Positions 12,457 to 12,801 of a stretch of DNA of 12,801 bases are shown here, piece by piece; position 1 is the first letter of the stretch, and each line of letters starts with the position of its first letter. The notes below the pieces were generated by a model. The model saw nothing but the letters and a program-made list of their open reading frames with translations, was not told the DNA's origin and searched no databases. The stretch comes from DASRHY01 sp046765875 (GTDB lineage: Bacteria > Actinomycetota > Actinomycetes > Propionibacteriales > Kribbellaceae): contig JBKPSJ010000005.1 in the NCBI GenBank assembly GCA_046765875.1, positions 1 through 12,801 on the forward strand, read 5' to 3'. The position numbers and the translations under genes were made by a program.

Positions 12457-12801
12457 ATGCCTGGCGAGGCGCTGATCGACCGGTCGAGCACCGGCGAGCT
12501 GGCCGCACAGATCCTGCGGACCCGGATCAGCGAGGGCCGGTACCCGCCCGGCCGCCGGCTGGTCGATGGCGAGCTCGCGGCCGAGTTCGGGGTGTCGCGC
12601 AACATCGTCCGTGAGGCGTTCCGGCTGCTGTCACACGAACGTCTGCTGGTACAGGAGTTCAACCGCGGTGTGTTCGTCCGGTCACCGTCGATCGCTGACG
12701 TGCTCGACATCTACCGGGTCCGGCGGCTGATCGAGTGCCAGGCCGTGCGCGCCACCACTGTCCCGGCTGCGAGTCTCACCGCACTCGCGGAATGCCTGGA
12801 G
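12457..12801 (+). CDS. GntR family transcriptional regulator, FadR/FCD type (3' truncated)
   Basis: The 115 visible residues form a GntR winged helix: ELAAQILRTRISEGRYPPGR, then ELAAEFGVSRNIVREAFRLL (recognition helix around 44-58) and the wing VQEFNRGVFVRSPS. From about residue 80, DVLDIYRVRRLIECQAVRAT is the usual entry into an all-helical FCD (FadR C-terminal) ligand-binding domain, cut by the window edge. Such regulators respond to carboxylic acids or other small metabolites; the ligand cannot be read here. ATG 12457 is chosen because it lies 7 nt after the -10 box; the in-frame ATG 12445 lies within that box. The palindrome over its -35 box suggests autorepression. It may also affect the divergent DUF4129-MoxR operon, whose start is about 60 bp away. 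Confidence 0.92.
   Translation, partial: MPGEALIDRSSTGELAAQILRTRISEGRYPPGRRLVDGELAAEFGVSRNIVREAFRLLSHERLLVQEFNRGVFVRSPSIADVLDIYRVRRLIECQAVRATTVPAASLTALAECLE

Noticed and set aside
12351..12710. Upstream extension of the DUF4129 frame to 12710
   Set aside because: It crosses the divergent promoter, the palindrome and the GntR coding region; the TAGCCT box 7 nt before ATG 12350 decides the start.

Overview
The window is high-GC, densely packed actinobacterial chromosome. I judge it to be a non-mycobacterial member, perhaps Propionibacteriales or Kribbella/Nocardioides-like, but the genus is a guess. The evidence is GC-rich third codon positions, many GTG starts, 4-bp ATGA/GTGA gene overlaps, likely leaderless promoters, and actinobacterial families (AccE epsilon subunit, DprE1/DprE2, DPPR synthase). 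No RNA gene, CRISPR array, insertion sequence or phage gene was seen. The longest non-coding stretches are only about 105-110 bp.

Region 1 (1-5325, + strand) resembles the mycobacterial accD5-accE5-maf neighbourhood. It holds the end of an unidentified gene, an acyl-CoA carboxylase beta subunit (accD5/pccB type), its epsilon subunit, a 121-residue protein of unknown function, a DUF885 zinc-peptidase-like protein, and a Maf nucleotide pyrophosphatase. The Maf domain runs without a stop into a class I SAM methyltransferase domain, which is an unusual fusion.

Region 2 (5339-8320, + strand) is a three-gene cassette for decaprenylphosphoryl-arabinose: UbiA-type DPPR synthase, dprE1 and dprE2, joined by 8-bp and 4-bp overlaps. 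It would make the polyprenyl-phosphate arabinose donor for cell-envelope arabinosylation. The phosphatase step between DPPR and DPR is not encoded here. DprE1 carries alanine where M. tuberculosis has Cys387, the residue targeted by covalent benzothiazinones.

Region 3 (8322-12350, - strand) is a five-gene operon of the MoxR/DUF58 type. In transcription order it encodes a DUF4129 membrane protein, a two-helix membrane protein, a MoxR AAA+ ATPase, a DUF58 protein and a polytopic membrane protein. It converges on dprE2 with a single base between the two stop codons. Its job is probably in envelope or protein-complex maturation, but no substrate is visible.

Region 4 (12351-12801) is a divergent promoter region with a perfect 23-bp palindrome lying on the -35 box of a GntR/FadR-type regulator gene. 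That gene runs off the end of the window. Beyond the genes, GTA valine codons are almost always followed by C, making GTAC, and several start codons lie exactly 7 nt after a -10 hexamer.
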